In this document: positions 25,066-35,394 of the stretch, piece by piece
How the letters are laid out: the number at the start of each line of letters is the position of its first letter
Position numbering within the stretch: position 1 is the first letter of the stretch
DNA from: Verrucomicrobiaceae bacterium
Lineage (GTDB): Bacteria; Verrucomicrobiota; Verrucomicrobiia; Verrucomicrobiales; Akkermansiaceae
DNA: 40,325 nt
Direction: 5' to 3'
Assembly (NCBI GenBank): GCA_027487435.1
Contig: JAIYDP010000115.1
Coordinates: 1-40,325, forward strand
The notes under the pieces: model-generated
What the model was told of the DNA's origin: nothing
The model's input: the letters and a program-made list of their open reading frames with translations, nothing else
Database searches by the model: none
Translations under genes and position numbers: made by a program

Positions 25066-27242
25066 TCAGTGAATGCCCAAGAAATCAAGATCACGTGACA
25101 GTAGATCATCCACCGACTGGACAACCTTCTTTGAATCGTTTGGTGGACAACTTGAAGCACGCTCATGATGTTTCGAATGTGGCAGCGCTTGAGGAGGTGG
25201 GACGACAATAGGATGTGCAGCCACGAAGGTATGGCGCTGCTGCAGGAAAGGGTCGAGAGAGCCCGGCTCTGTGTTGCCATGAAATTGATGAAACGGTCCA
25301 CTTCTATCCAATGAACTTGTTGACAGCACCGCAGTCTGCCGAGCTAAGCTTGCAGACAGAGGTGTTTCTTGAATTGGAGATTCCCCAAAAACAAGTAGGT
25401 CTAAGGATTTCTTCCTTTCGGGTTTAGGGGCTACTACGTTGATCTCGCGAGGCAAAGATGAGGCAGGTGATGCAACGTCCTTAGAAATGCTTGCCCAAGT
25501 TATGCCACGAGTCCGTGCGACAGTTCGCCGCCTTCGCATTGTGACAACAGACCTACATCATGTTACGAATATTCTCCAAGTGAGTACGTTGGACTACGCT
25601 CAAGAGCTGTTTCGACAATAGAATTCACGCTGCTGTGTCAGCAAGACATGGGGAGGAGAACATGGACTGTTTCTCATCAAGAGGAGCATCTTTCGCGTTG
25701 AAATAGCTGGGAATGTACAACTTTGGTCTACTTGGTAAGCCAAAGCGTCCAGATGTGTACGATTTTGTAGATTTCTCAATGACCTTCGAAATGCGAGTCA
25801 CTGCGTCTTCAAACGGCCCAGGGTCTTTGAACGAGTTGAACGCCATCGCCACTCGCTCTCTCATGAATACTTCCCACATTTGGCTCTGTTGGAATACTCG
25901 CAGCCACTGCTGTGTCAACGCGGGCAACAAAACAACCACCCTGCGAACTTCAGCAGGCTGTGACACCACGAAAGGGTCAAAGTTAAATCGTGCGTCACCG
26001 CCCCAAGAGCTCAAGAATGATCGGTAGCCGCTAAGAATTGACAAGAAGAACTCCAAGAACACGAAGGGAACCTTCTTCCACGCACCTCGCTCATCTACTT
26101 AGTGTTAGTGCCATCACGCAGACAGACACCTGAGTCCAGAATTCTGTATACAGAATCAGTCATCTTGTCGAAATGCCTGCCGGGCAGGAGCTCCGAATCT
26201 TGTGTGTTGTATTTTACAAGGGCGCGGTCAAGATCGATCAAAACCACTTCCTCCATCGGTAGCCCTTTCATCTCGGGTAGCACAGATGCTGGTACTCCCA
26301 TGATGAAAGGCATAGGGGCACAGCTTCGAGACTCAGCGAGAATGGTGGGGCACTTACACATAATTGATGAGACTCTTGGGAACGATCGGAATGAGGATGT
26401 GCTGAAAGATCAGACATGATGAGAGGGAAGAGAATACTTGCCACTTGAAAGGATAGAGAAGCGATAGGGCAGCAAAAATGCACGAGGAAAGGATCGACAA
26501 GTTCGTGGACACGAAAATGATTCGCCGTTCGCACAAAACCAAATAGAAAACAAGAAGCAGCTTTGGTACCGTCATCCTCTGCAAAAGAACATCAAGCCTC
26601 GACTACATTGTGAGCAAATCTTGTGAGGAGAGAACATCAGAGAAAGCCTCTGAATCCAGCAGCGGCCGCTCGATCTTGTACGTGAAATCTTCTTCCGCTA
26701 TTGAAACAGTCATTGTCCCGCCAGGGGATGGAGCATCCGTTTCAACTAGCGCCCGCACAAACGCTATCGAATAGGCACAAGACTCGTCCAGTCGAAGTTC
26801 GATCTCATCCAGCACGTGCACGAAAACTTCATACCAATTACTACAACGTTAGTTGCGGATCGAAAAGACTACAATTTCGAAATGAGACAAATAACTTCAG
26901 GGAACTTCCCGGTGCGATCTGCAGGTTTCGTCTTCCGGCAATACCCGAAGCGCTGACTGCCGTCCGCAGCGGTGAGGGCGAAAACAAAGGTCTCACTGAA
27001 AACTTAGCGCCTTCCTATTGACGCATGCCTCTTAAATAAGCTTGGGTTGTACTCTTCTATGTTGGGAAAGCAAAAGTCGGGTGTTTTCTGCACGACTCCC
27101 GGCTCGCCTTCGTCGTCTTTCAGAGTTGTGAAATGGAAAACAAGAGCAGGGGAACGCTTATCATTGATTTCTGCAAAGTTATCACCGCCGATCGCCCTGA
27201 ACCTTGAACCCCAGACACGATGAAGTCATCAAAAATCTTCAT
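25066..27242 (-). CDS. DENN-domain Rab guanine nucleotide exchange factor, DENND2-like
   Basis: Multi-exon gene starting MKIFDDFIVSGVQ at 27242; a short intron then leads to INDKRSPALVFHF. The three DENN parts follow in order. uDENN: FCFPNIEEYNPS, FVFALTAADGSQRFGYCRR, PEVICLIS. Core DENN: LCERRIIFVSTNLSILSSC, LLYPFKWQ, APMPFIMGVPASVLPEMKG, EEVVLIDLDRA. dDENN: VFLEFFLSILSGYRSFL and the TQQWLRVFQQSQMWEVF helix. The KGLPxEE and LLPGR stretches are closest to metazoan DENND2, which activates Rab9; the Rab partner here is unknown. After the DENN module an intron of about 35 nt (acceptor near 25525) can join to a 150-residue polar tail containing SLDPFLQQ and DDLLSRDLDFLG, ending at 25066. If that join is wrong, the protein ends at 25625 and the tail is a separate frame. 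The stop is 51 bp from the dynein start. Confidence 0.85.
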
Positions 27243-27298
27243 TGCTTCCTCCAACGACAAATGAATAATTACATTGCGAATTTGAGCAGTGTAATGCA

Positions 27299-28414
27299 CT
27301 AGCTCGAGTCACTCCCGTAGCAGTCAAGTAGCTGCATTGATTGTGTCGAGTCTTGAGAGGAGCTGGGAACGACTGAATCCTTTGAAGGCGCCACATTAAC
27401 GACAATGCGTACGTTCGAAGACCCGATGCGAAGAGAATTTCCTGCAACGCTCAATTGAAACGACGCTGTGAAACCGTCTTTCTTGATCAGGGGCTCTTTC
27501 ACTTTAACTTGCTGTGGAGCTACGTTGCGCCGGTCGGCGTCGTCGGAATGACCTTTCGAATCTGCAGCGGCGGACACGTCTTCGTCGTGCTCCAGTCGTC
27601 GGAACTTCGAACGGAATTCAACATTGGAGAGCACCTCCTCGAAATCATCTGGCGTCTCTATACTTGTCTGCTTGTGTCAGCTAGAACTTAACATGACATC
27701 ACAGTGACTTGGCGATACATCTCCAAAAGCTGCTCAGAGTCATATTGCGACAGCTTTGACTTCTTCGCTTTGATCTCATCAATTGCATCCATCAAGTCTA
27801 CAATCTCATCCAAACATTCGATTGCAAACCCATTTCTTTCTTCTGTTGTGAAGTCCGGTTTTCGAGCGCCTTCATTGGATTTCCTTCTTCCTCCTCTTCC
27901 TTCTGCTTTACCTCTTTTGCGTTGGCCTTGCGCATGAGAACATATCACCAGAACCACTACCTCATCACGTTCCCGCCATGGCTCGAAATTCCTGCTCGCG
28001 CCCTGTTCACACGCGTAGTCCATGTTTTTAGGATCCTTCGAATATTCAATCCAGAGGGGCGTAAGGAATTACAGTCTTAAACGTAATCTCAGATGAACAG
28101 TTGATGCACCTGATGAAGAATCGATAAATCCTGATCCCCAAGTAGTCGTCCCCTTCCACATTTTCTTTCGTGGCATTGAACTTCTTCCCTCTGTACATGT
28201 AGTCTCCACATGTGTCACATCTGCGACATCACGGAAAACTCGCTGCAGTGGACCTGATTGACATCGGCAACATGATTCTGACCTTAACTCTGAAATCTTT
28301 GCCTACATTGTCACCAGCACAATTCCAATCTGCCAAACCTCTTCGATTCCTGGGCAGGAGGGAGGGGTCAAAGTCAGGAGGGTAATACTTATTCAGCACT
28401 TTCCTTTCACCCAT
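27299..28414 (-). CDS. YJU2: Splicing factor YJU2/CWC16 (CCDC94)
   Basis: Spliceosome protein that promotes the first catalytic step with Prp2/Cwc25. About 300 residues in roughly eight exons with introns of about 34 to 38 nt. It starts [18 protein letters not shown], almost identical to the family start, at the ATG at 28414. Splicing out the small introns restores the whole conserved core: [80 protein letters not shown]. The two CxxC pairs form the zinc site. An acidic/lysine-rich helix, then [18 protein letters not shown] and a C-terminal coiled helix, also match. FKTDP and GASRNF place it with YJU2 rather than the paralogue CCDC130/Saf4. The C-terminal 100 residues are low-complexity and less certain. 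The next gene (DENN) begins 56 bp downstream. Confidence 0.93.
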
Positions 28415-28494
28415 TTTGTTAAAGAATGGAAAATAGAGCAAACTCCAATGTGCAGAGTTCATTTCATGATTAAAAAAGATACAACAATAGCCGA

Positions 28495-31400
28495 CTACGT
28501 AGAGCCCCCTCCGCCTGCATGTTTCGTTGGTGTCAGGAATTTATCCCTGGAATTGCGGAGAGATTGGATGGAAGACTTGACTCCTCGAACGTAAGTGTCC
28601 TGAAGATGCTTGACTTCATCCTCAAGCTCAGCGACTCTTGTCTAAGGGATTAGCTCTGGATGCATTCAGCTAGTAGGGACAAACCTTCGCATCCAGTTCG
28701 CTTTGTCGTGTATCGCTGAGGAGGGTCTGAAGTGACACGAGAGTCCCGCTCTGTGTTCTAACCTCATCTTGGAGTTCAAGACGAACGATTGCGTCATCGG
28801 AGAGTTGGTTTCTGCATGGTTAGAGAGCCTCAACATGTTAAGAATACCTCAGCGCCTCCATCTGCAACCTGATGTCATGCATCTCTTGGGCGGCCGCGTC
28901 GCGGAGTGCTCGCTCAACAACACTCCGCCACAAGAGGAAACTTTGCATCAAGCTCGTCCCTCTGCGAATCTCGAGAAGCTATTGCGTTATTGAATCACTG
29001 CCTTTGTCACTCTCTTTCGTGACCTCCGTTTCAGGTCCTTGTAAGCGTTGACAAGATTGCCCAACGCAGCCTCAAGCGCTCGCTGCATCGCTTACACATA
29101 AATCGCTGCAATCGTACCCTCTCCTCGTCTCGATCCCCCAGCAATTTTCGCAGCCTGTCGCACTCCTCCTGATGCGATTAGGAACGCACAGATGAGCTTG
29201 CTTTCGTTATCGCGCTGTCATTGCGCCATTTTGAAGATGTTAGCTCCATTTCCATGATTCGATTGTTGAGCTCGTCGCGCTCTCTCTCCGCTTGCACGCG
29301 TAGTTGCTCCTCGACCTTGAGCTGCCTCGCAAACGAATTCGCTTGCTGCAAAGTGAGCGCCACGTCGCTGAGGCGATTACGCGGCCTCTCTCCTCTGACT
29401 CAGCCATTGCAGTGGCGACCCGCTCTTCAAGGCTGCGTTGCTGTGCAGAATTGACGCCATGGCCAGCTTTTGATTCAACAAATGAAAGGGGGGACAAACT
29501 CCGGAGTGTTCTCAGCTCCTCCATAAGCTTTTCCTTGGTCCGCTCGTTGATGGATATCGTTTCGTGAAGGTGCTGAAACAATCAAAGACAAAGCGATCAG
29601 ACAAACTTGAATTTCAACTTCGAGCTGAATCTTCGAGCTCTCAAACGTTGTCTCACGCTCCAGGAAAGAAGTTCTCTCGTCCTCCATTGTAGCTGACTCT
29701 GTCAATGAGAAGAAGAGCGTTTCTACCTCGCAGTGTCATCAATTCGCCCCGCAGTTGGTCGATTGTGTGCTCAGCGTGATGTAGCATCGACCTCAACCTC
29801 TACAAAATTGAGCATTGACGTCATCAACTCACGGCAGCCTCTGCTGAGCTCTGATTCTGGCGAGCGTCCAGCAGGGTTTCTAGTCGTTTGACTTTGTGCG
29901 ACTGTGTGTTGAAATTGTCTAGCAAGTCAAATCACAAGAGACGTTCCCGACCCTTTGCAGTTGAAAGCTCAGCTCGAATGTTCGACAGCTGCAGGTGCAG
30001 CTTGTCAACTTCCTCCTTGTACCTCTCTATTTGATGCCTTTGATCATCCTTCTGGTGCTCTACAGTGTGCTTCCTCCACGCTCGGAATATCTGAGTCCAT
30101 GGGCGACACAAAGAAACAGGCGGACCAAAGCCTTGAGCCCTCCGCGTGACCTGACAGCGAAATGGTTCAGCGCAGAGCTGAAAAATCCAAGAATGTGGCA
30201 ATACTGCCTCCACGCAACAAATATCTGCGAAGGTTATGGACCCAGACTGAAGCAGACCTTGTAGACAAGGTTGTTCGTCCAACTGAAGAAAACACGGCGA
30301 AACACTGCCAGAGTTTGTTTCTTCCTCTCGATCACGGATTTCCAGGCTTTGAACGACCAATGCCTGTGCGTGTGGTGCTTGCGATCAATAAAAAAATGGA
30401 AAATCTTCTCCCGGAGATTGTCCTCTCGCACTTCCGACCTGGATTTTAGTCGAAACGAGGAAATCAGACCGTCGCAACACATCGACTGAGCCGTCCGTGT
30501 GCGTGCGGACCTGCTCCGACAGGAATCGCTGGTACTCTGTTCTTGCATCCATGAGGTCCTGAGTTCTCTGTCGCAACTCCTCCTGCTTCGCCTTGCGAAG
30601 TCACGACCAAAACATGGAGATTTTGCACCTTGAGTTTAGCAGCTAGCTCTGAGTTTTGGGACTGCGCTGTTTCGACTTGCTTCTTCATGTCTGCTTTTGA
30701 CTTGTACTCCATTTTCAGCTGACTGTGGAGATACGACGTTTCTCTTGCTGGATTAAACGGACAGGCGTGAAACCCCACCGCTCAAGACGCAAGATCGTCT
30801 CCTCGTGTTGCTTCTTCTGCTCTGCTGCACTCTCCAGCTCTTCATTGAGGGACCGGATCTCAAACTGAGGAGTTTTAGTGGATTAACTTCGCTCGTACCT
30901 CCAGATCATGCTTCATGGCCTGAACAACCATAGGAGCTTCTGACGCATCTTCAAAATAAGCACACGGTCAACAAGTACAGACCAGTCATCAGGTCAGCAC
31001 TTAGAGGCCGCGCTGTCCTCGAGCGACCGAAGGATGCGTTGAGGCCGTTGTGCTTGGACGCAACATCAGAAGTATTGATGGGCGAACCCTGCTCGGTCTT
31101 GACATGAATAATCGATTTGACAAAGGTGATTGCTTCCTCTTGGCTGAGGTGCAAGGAATTCGAAGAAACTCCTTTCACCTTGACATCTGGGGGTTACACA
31201 AGCGCTGCAGACAAGATTACTGCTGCCGATTGTCCTGCCCTCCAAGATTTTCCGGATAAATTTATGGAATTCTTCCAATAAGAGCATGCGTGCATTGAGA
31301 ATCTGGATGACAATCCCTTGTCTGGCAAGCCTTAGGTTGAGAAGTCCTTCTTTCATGGATTTCGAATCGATGTCCGTCACTTCTTCCATCTATCGCATCA

Positions 31401-31615
31401 AAATCAATCAGCAGCCAAGCAAACTTTAAACGACAGAACCGCATCGGAGCCCAAACGCCCAATGAACAGACAAACATCGCGGGCACCTGACAGCAGTCAA
31501 AATCCACAAAAAGAGGGTACGTACTGTCTCTGTCGATGACTACAGAACACTGAGTGACTGTGAACTTCTTAGAGGCCACTGGAAACTCCAGATAAACGTC
31601 GCACTGAAGTTTCAT
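28495..31615 (-). CDS. Coiled-coil protein with Sfi1-like tryptophan repeats, probably centriole/basal-body associated
   Basis: A gene of many short exons. It starts [17 protein letters not shown] at 31615; after two introns the frame continues [15 protein letters not shown] and helix-forming sequence. The middle (about 30200-30500) contains evenly placed aromatic motifs: [33 protein letters not shown] and IFRAWRKHT, which resemble the Sfi1 repeat (FxxWK) that binds centrin. The rest, on both sides, is heptad-like coiled coil rich in Glu, Gln, Arg and Leu (for example [36 protein letters not shown] and [14 protein letters not shown]). It ends [18 protein letters not shown] at the TAG at 28495-28497. 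I do not recognise a specific orthologue. Roughly a dozen introns are needed and I did not fix all of them. The N-terminal 60 residues could be a small beta domain. The role in centrioles is inferred from the repeats and the flagellate context. Confidence 0.65.
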
Positions 31616-31825
31616 GGACCCAGTCGATTGTTGACTGTTGACGCGCTGTCGAGATCAATCAGAGTCAAGGTCAAAATCACTTTTGCAGAAACGAGAAGTT
31701 GACTACCCGCGAATCGCAATTAGAATTCAACCATGTAAAACTGCAATTAAAGTCCTGATCTGCTCTGTTTTTTCCTCCAATTGGCATCAAGTCGTCGATT
31801 TTAACAAATAATAGTCAGAGTCAGA
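31616..31825. promoter_or_regulatory. Divergent intergenic region between the Sfi1-like gene and EMC3
   Basis: This 210-bp stretch separates the start codons of a minus-strand and a plus-strand gene, so it must contain both promoters and both 5' UTRs. It is AT-richer than its flanks and has a palindromic ccaattgg at 31777-31784, which contains a CCAAT-type core on either strand. No TATA box in a convincing position is visible. The assignment as promoter rests on geometry; the CCAAT element is only suggestive. Confidence 0.4.
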
Positions 31826-32645
31826 ATGCGGGCGATCGGAGCTGCGACTTCGGACGTGATCCTTGATTCGAAAATAAGAGACTGGGTCCTCATTCCCATT
31901 CTCATTGTCATGATACTGATGACTGTGCTGCGAGACTTCGTGACGAGGCTGATGAAAACGGATCCGAAGAAGGATGAGAAGGCGATCAGGGAATCGTAAG
32001 AATTGCTCTTTCAGAACTTAATGTTGTAGACAGCTCTTGATTCGCATCCAGCACATCAAGTCGAGCTTTGGTTGGATTCCTGTCGACGGATTTCGGAAGC
32101 GCCGGGCTTTCTACTTGAACAACGAGAGGGGTGTGCTGGTTGAAATGGCCAAGGCACAATCTGCCGCGGCGGGACAAATGGGGATGAACATGGATCCCGC
32201 TGCGATGATGCAGCAGCAGAAGAGTATGTTCACGATGATTATCCCACAGATGTTGATGATGGGCGTCGTCAATTACTTCTTCTCCGGTTTCGTTGTTGGT
32301 AACTCGGCCGTTCTCAGTCTCCCTGACTCTGAAGTCAAAATCCCCTTTGCGCTTAGTTCAAAGTTCAAGATTATGACACAGCGTGGCGTCGATCTCTCAA
32401 GTCTCGATTCGTCATACGTCAGTTCCTTCTCGTGGTACATCCTCGTATCAGTCGGTATTCAAGGCATAATCCAGCTGTTGCTAGGCCGAACCCAGCCCAT
32501 TTCTGAGGCTGAATTGATGCAAGCGCAAATGAATGCTCCAACAATGGACATGTCAAAGATTTTTGTTGGCGAACGAGAAGCCCTTGAGGTCATCGAGCAC
32601 AAACAGTTCACTTCAAGTGCCGAAGAACGCATCCTTAACAAGTAA
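31826..32645 (+). CDS. EMC3: ER membrane protein complex subunit 3 (EMC3/TMEM111)
   Basis: Insertase subunit of the ER membrane protein complex, a member of the Oxa1/YidC/Get1 superfamily that inserts tail-anchored and multi-pass proteins. Two exons, 31826-31995 and 32030-32645, with a 34-nt intron; 261 residues, the usual length. It begins with an N-terminal amphipathic segment, then TM1 (WVLIPILIVMILMTVLRD), a cytosolic coiled region, the methionine-rich MNMDPAAMMQQQKSMFTM, TM2 (IIPQMLMMGVVNYFFSGF) and TM3 (SWYILVSVGIQGIIQLLLG). NYFFSGFV, PFALSSKFKIMTQRGVDL and LDSSYVSSFSWYI align with the EMC3 signature (WTFSGFV, PFPLTLRFKPMLQQGI, LDASWVSSASWYF). The arginine after TM1, important in the hydrophilic groove, is present. 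Its stop lies 12 bp from that of the convergent cysteine-rich gene. Confidence 0.95.
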
Positions 32646-32657
32646 ATAGTCGACAGA

Positions 32658-33057
32658 TTATGCCTGCAAGCGACCGCAATGTGGGCATTGCGGAGAGTTG
32701 CCCACAGTCAATGCACTGAGGTTGTCAAATCGCACAGTGAGTAAGTGAGACCAATCTCGATGCCAGGACAGCCCACAGCTGCACCAAATCATTTCGCCGC
32801 CATCACCGCAAACAAAGCAGTCACATTCAGGGCACAGCCAGTTGTTTCGCAAAGTCGGGTTCGGGGGCCGTAGAATGTTGTGCACAGGAAGAATGCAACA
32901 AGGACAAAAACTCTTGCTACATCTCTTGCAGATGTAGTGAGCATTGGGTATGCCAGGGATCCACTCGCATTTCGATCCATTGCACTGAAACCGAAGGGCT
33001 GCAGGTCAGTAGGTAGGAGAAAGTCACTCACTCAGAGGGCCCACTGTCGATTGGCAT
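32658..33057 (-). CDS. Small cysteine-rich, probably zinc-binding protein (RING/IBR/PHD-like pattern)
   Basis: Two exons joined by an intron of about 45 nt near 33045-33000. The start ATG at 33057 has an AAAATGCC context. The product is about 125 residues. Cysteines and histidines come in metal-ligand spacing: QCNGSKCEW, YICKRC, FCPCC, CPECDCFVCGDGGEMIWCSC, a WH pair, and a final CPHC. GDGGEMIWC recalls PHD fingers, while the repeated CxxC blocks recall IBR/RING2 modules, so an E3-ligase-type or chromatin-reader role are both possible; I cannot choose. It could alternatively be the last exons of the upstream unknown gene (33101-34674), but I found no clean splice that joins them. Convergent with EMC3, 12 bp between the stops. 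Confidence 0.55.
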
Positions 33058-33100
33058 TTTGACGTGTATGATGTCGAAAAAGACACGATGTCCTCAGCAA

Positions 33101-34674
33101 TCAGACGGCATGAAACGGTTCAAAGCTTACGACTACCCTGTCTTGCGATGTCCCATAAAAGAGAATTGCACTGTGGCTTGGATGGATCTGAAACAGGCTG
33201 TCGACAGACTGGACTTGCAGCGCACCTAATGAGAGCGTGGCTGTGTTCAAGGACCATTTGGTCAGGGATACGACTTCCAAGATGGGAATGTTGAGAGCGG
33301 GATGCAGCAGCCACTTGACGGCCCATTGGGCTGCCAGAGACACACGTTGGGCTATTTGCAACACTCCAGTCGAATTTACACTCAAGAATCCGCTGTGGCA
33401 TCGAATTTCAAAAATGTTTTCACCTGCTGCCACCAACATCCATTTCTTCATTCCTCTGCAAGCTTGCCGATCGACCAATTCAACAGAGTTGCTGCGCTGA
33501 TTATGAACTATAAACTTCGAGTCCCCGACAGAAATTCGCAAAATTAAACAATCTGGGATGTTTCCTCCAACACTGAAGTTGACCATGTCATCACCGAAAA
33601 TATCATACTCGGGAGGAGCGACACCAGGAACATCCCGAATCCGAGGAGCGACCCGGGAGAAGTTGCTGAAGTGTTTTTCGACCCAAACCTTGGGACAGAG
33701 CGGTGGATAGCGAATACTAGCAGACTCTGCAGATGGTTTCGCCTCCGTTATCTTCCTTTTTCGACCTCTTTTTGAACTAGTCTGAACGATCACTGCAGCT
33801 TGCTCTCCGGTCGTCGGCTGTCCCGATGTAACCTCAGATTCAACAGATCCTTGAACTAAAACGGATGGGATGTCAACTTGTTCGTGGAGCGATGGCGCCA
33901 GCTGATCACGACCTCCTCGGACAGCATCGCATTTGCTTGAGGAGTCGGCCGCAAGTTGACTGCGAGAGATCTTAGCAGGAATCGCTGGGAAAGCTGATTG
34001 GGTGCATGTCACGTCATTGACATGCTCAATAAGGTCGTCCAACAACTTTCCAGGAAACATCTGTCAAGTCAGGAGAGTTGGTGGACCCGAACGATGGAGA
34101 TGTGACCTAGAAGGTCCTCAAATCGTTCCTGAATCGAAACCTTGCGCTGAGAGGAAAGTGTGGTCGAGTAATTTGAAATTATCTTGCGAACACCTGCTAT
34201 CGACAAAAGTTCATCTCGTAGTGTTTTCCCTGCCCTGTCTGTAGAATGGAAGAACTCTGAATAGAATCGCCCGAGGTCTGGTTGTGCAAAAGCATAGTCG
34301 ATGTCCAACAGCGAACCGATTGTATTCCAATCGACAGTAGTTGAGCTTGCTTTTGTTGCCTCACAGGTGATAAAAAAGTTCTCAATGTCAAGAGGATTCA
34401 ATCCCAAAACATTTCGAGTTTTGACAAGCGGGATGCGCATTGAAAAGGAGTCCTCATCGTCGGCCTTGAACCTGAACGACGCTTGCCAGATCGCAGGCCA
34501 TGTACAATCGTATTTTTTTGCTGCAAAGACATCCTGTGTAACTGTCATCACACAGCTCAACCCAGGGTGGAAACCTGTTGGCACGTCCAATTTTCGATGG
34601 CGACGTAAGCTGATGGCCCCTTCAACAGACGGTCCTTGCCGCATGACACACACGTGATGAAACTGTGAGGTCAT
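33101..34674 (-). CDS. Unrecognised protein, about 510 residues, with a central nuclear-localisation-like segment
   Basis: Two long open frames (34674-34069 and 34060-33101) join in phase across a tiny intron of 26 to 32 nt around 34061-34092, giving HISIV-R-MFPGKLLDDLIEH. The N-terminal 200 residues look folded (QASFRFKADDEDSFSMRI, LDIDYAFAQPDLGRFY) but match no family I know. A disordered linker carries the basic cluster SSKRGRKRKITEAKP, a likely nuclear localisation signal. The last 170 residues are rich in beta-type alternation (DCLILRISVGDSKFIVH, KWMLVAAGENIFEIRC). Long uninterrupted frames and clean phase across the intron argue for a real gene. It may extend upstream by a short exon. 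No function is proposed. Confidence 0.6.
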
Positions 34675-34699
34675 CGAGCTTCATGGAAACAAGCAAGAC

Positions 34700-35255
34700 C
34701 TAGAAGAATTGACATTCGTAACACATTCGCTCATGAGGAATATGCCTCTGGTGGACTCCGCCGGATTTTCCACTGACGTCAAACAGGGTGAAACCGGGGT
34801 TGGGCCTCTCGAGAGGGCAATCTGAATGTAAGGTCACAAAGCGCACATCATCAAACTTGCGGAACCAGAAGATGAGCAGGAGTGTCCTTAAGGAGCGGTG
34901 TTTGCTGCGGGACTTGCTTCGCAACAGCGACTCTTTTTGGCTTTGAGATCTCTCTCTTCTTCTTGGCTATCGAGGGACCATGTCGTTTGGTCACAGAGGG
35001 TTTCTTCTTTTTCGTATCTTGCCGATCCGACGCTTGGGATAAACCAAAAATGACGGACTTGGAGGTGTCTCGTTGACTTTCCAACAATTTCGCAAATAAA
35101 CTTTGGCACTCTTCTTCTGAACTTGAATTTGCAGTGGCATCGTCGTCGTCAGCGACGATCTGCGATTCCGGAGCGCACCACGACGAAAAACTGAGTGTCG
35201 GATTCTGTGTCGACACCATTGAATCAGCCCTAGCGAACATGGACGCTCTATGCAT
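34700..35255 (-). CDS. Small basic protein, function unknown
   Basis: Starts at the ATG at 35255 (MHRASMFARADSMVS). The first exon has an acidic/serine stretch (DDDDATANSSSEEECQ) followed by a strongly basic run (KKKKPSVTKRH, KKKREISKPKRV) like a nuclear or nucleic-acid-binding protein. A 59-nt intron after VAVAKQ connects in phase to FDDVRFVTLHSDCPLERPN, ending PHERMCYECQFF at 34700. The total is about 165 residues. The C-terminal segment has three cysteines and two histidines but no recognised fold. An inverted pair of E2F-like sites lies about 100-135 bp upstream. Confidence is limited because the second exon has no family match. Confidence 0.5.
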
Positions 35256-35355
35256 TAGAGTGGTTTATGCGTAATCTGCCTTTGGGATGATTTCAGAAGA
35301 ACAGGGGAGTCCATTCACTCAATGCGAGAGGCACAATAAAACTTTGTTGACATCG

Positions 35356-35390
35356 TGGCGGGAAATGTAGTCAACTTCGAATTCCCGCCA
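35356..35390. promoter_or_regulatory. Inverted pair of E2F/DP-like sites (TGGCGGGAA ... TTCCCGCCA)
   Basis: A perfect 9-bp inverted repeat: tggcgggaa at 35356-35364 and ttcccgcca at 35382-35390, with 17 bp between. GGCGGGAA matches the E2F/DP consensus, which drives S-phase genes in animals, plants and many protists. It lies in the 140-bp gap upstream of the minus-strand gene starting at 35255 and just beyond the stop of the fimbrin-like gene. Regulation of the 35255 gene is the natural reading. Binding is inferred from the consensus only. Confidence 0.45.
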
Positions 35391-35394
35391 AAAA

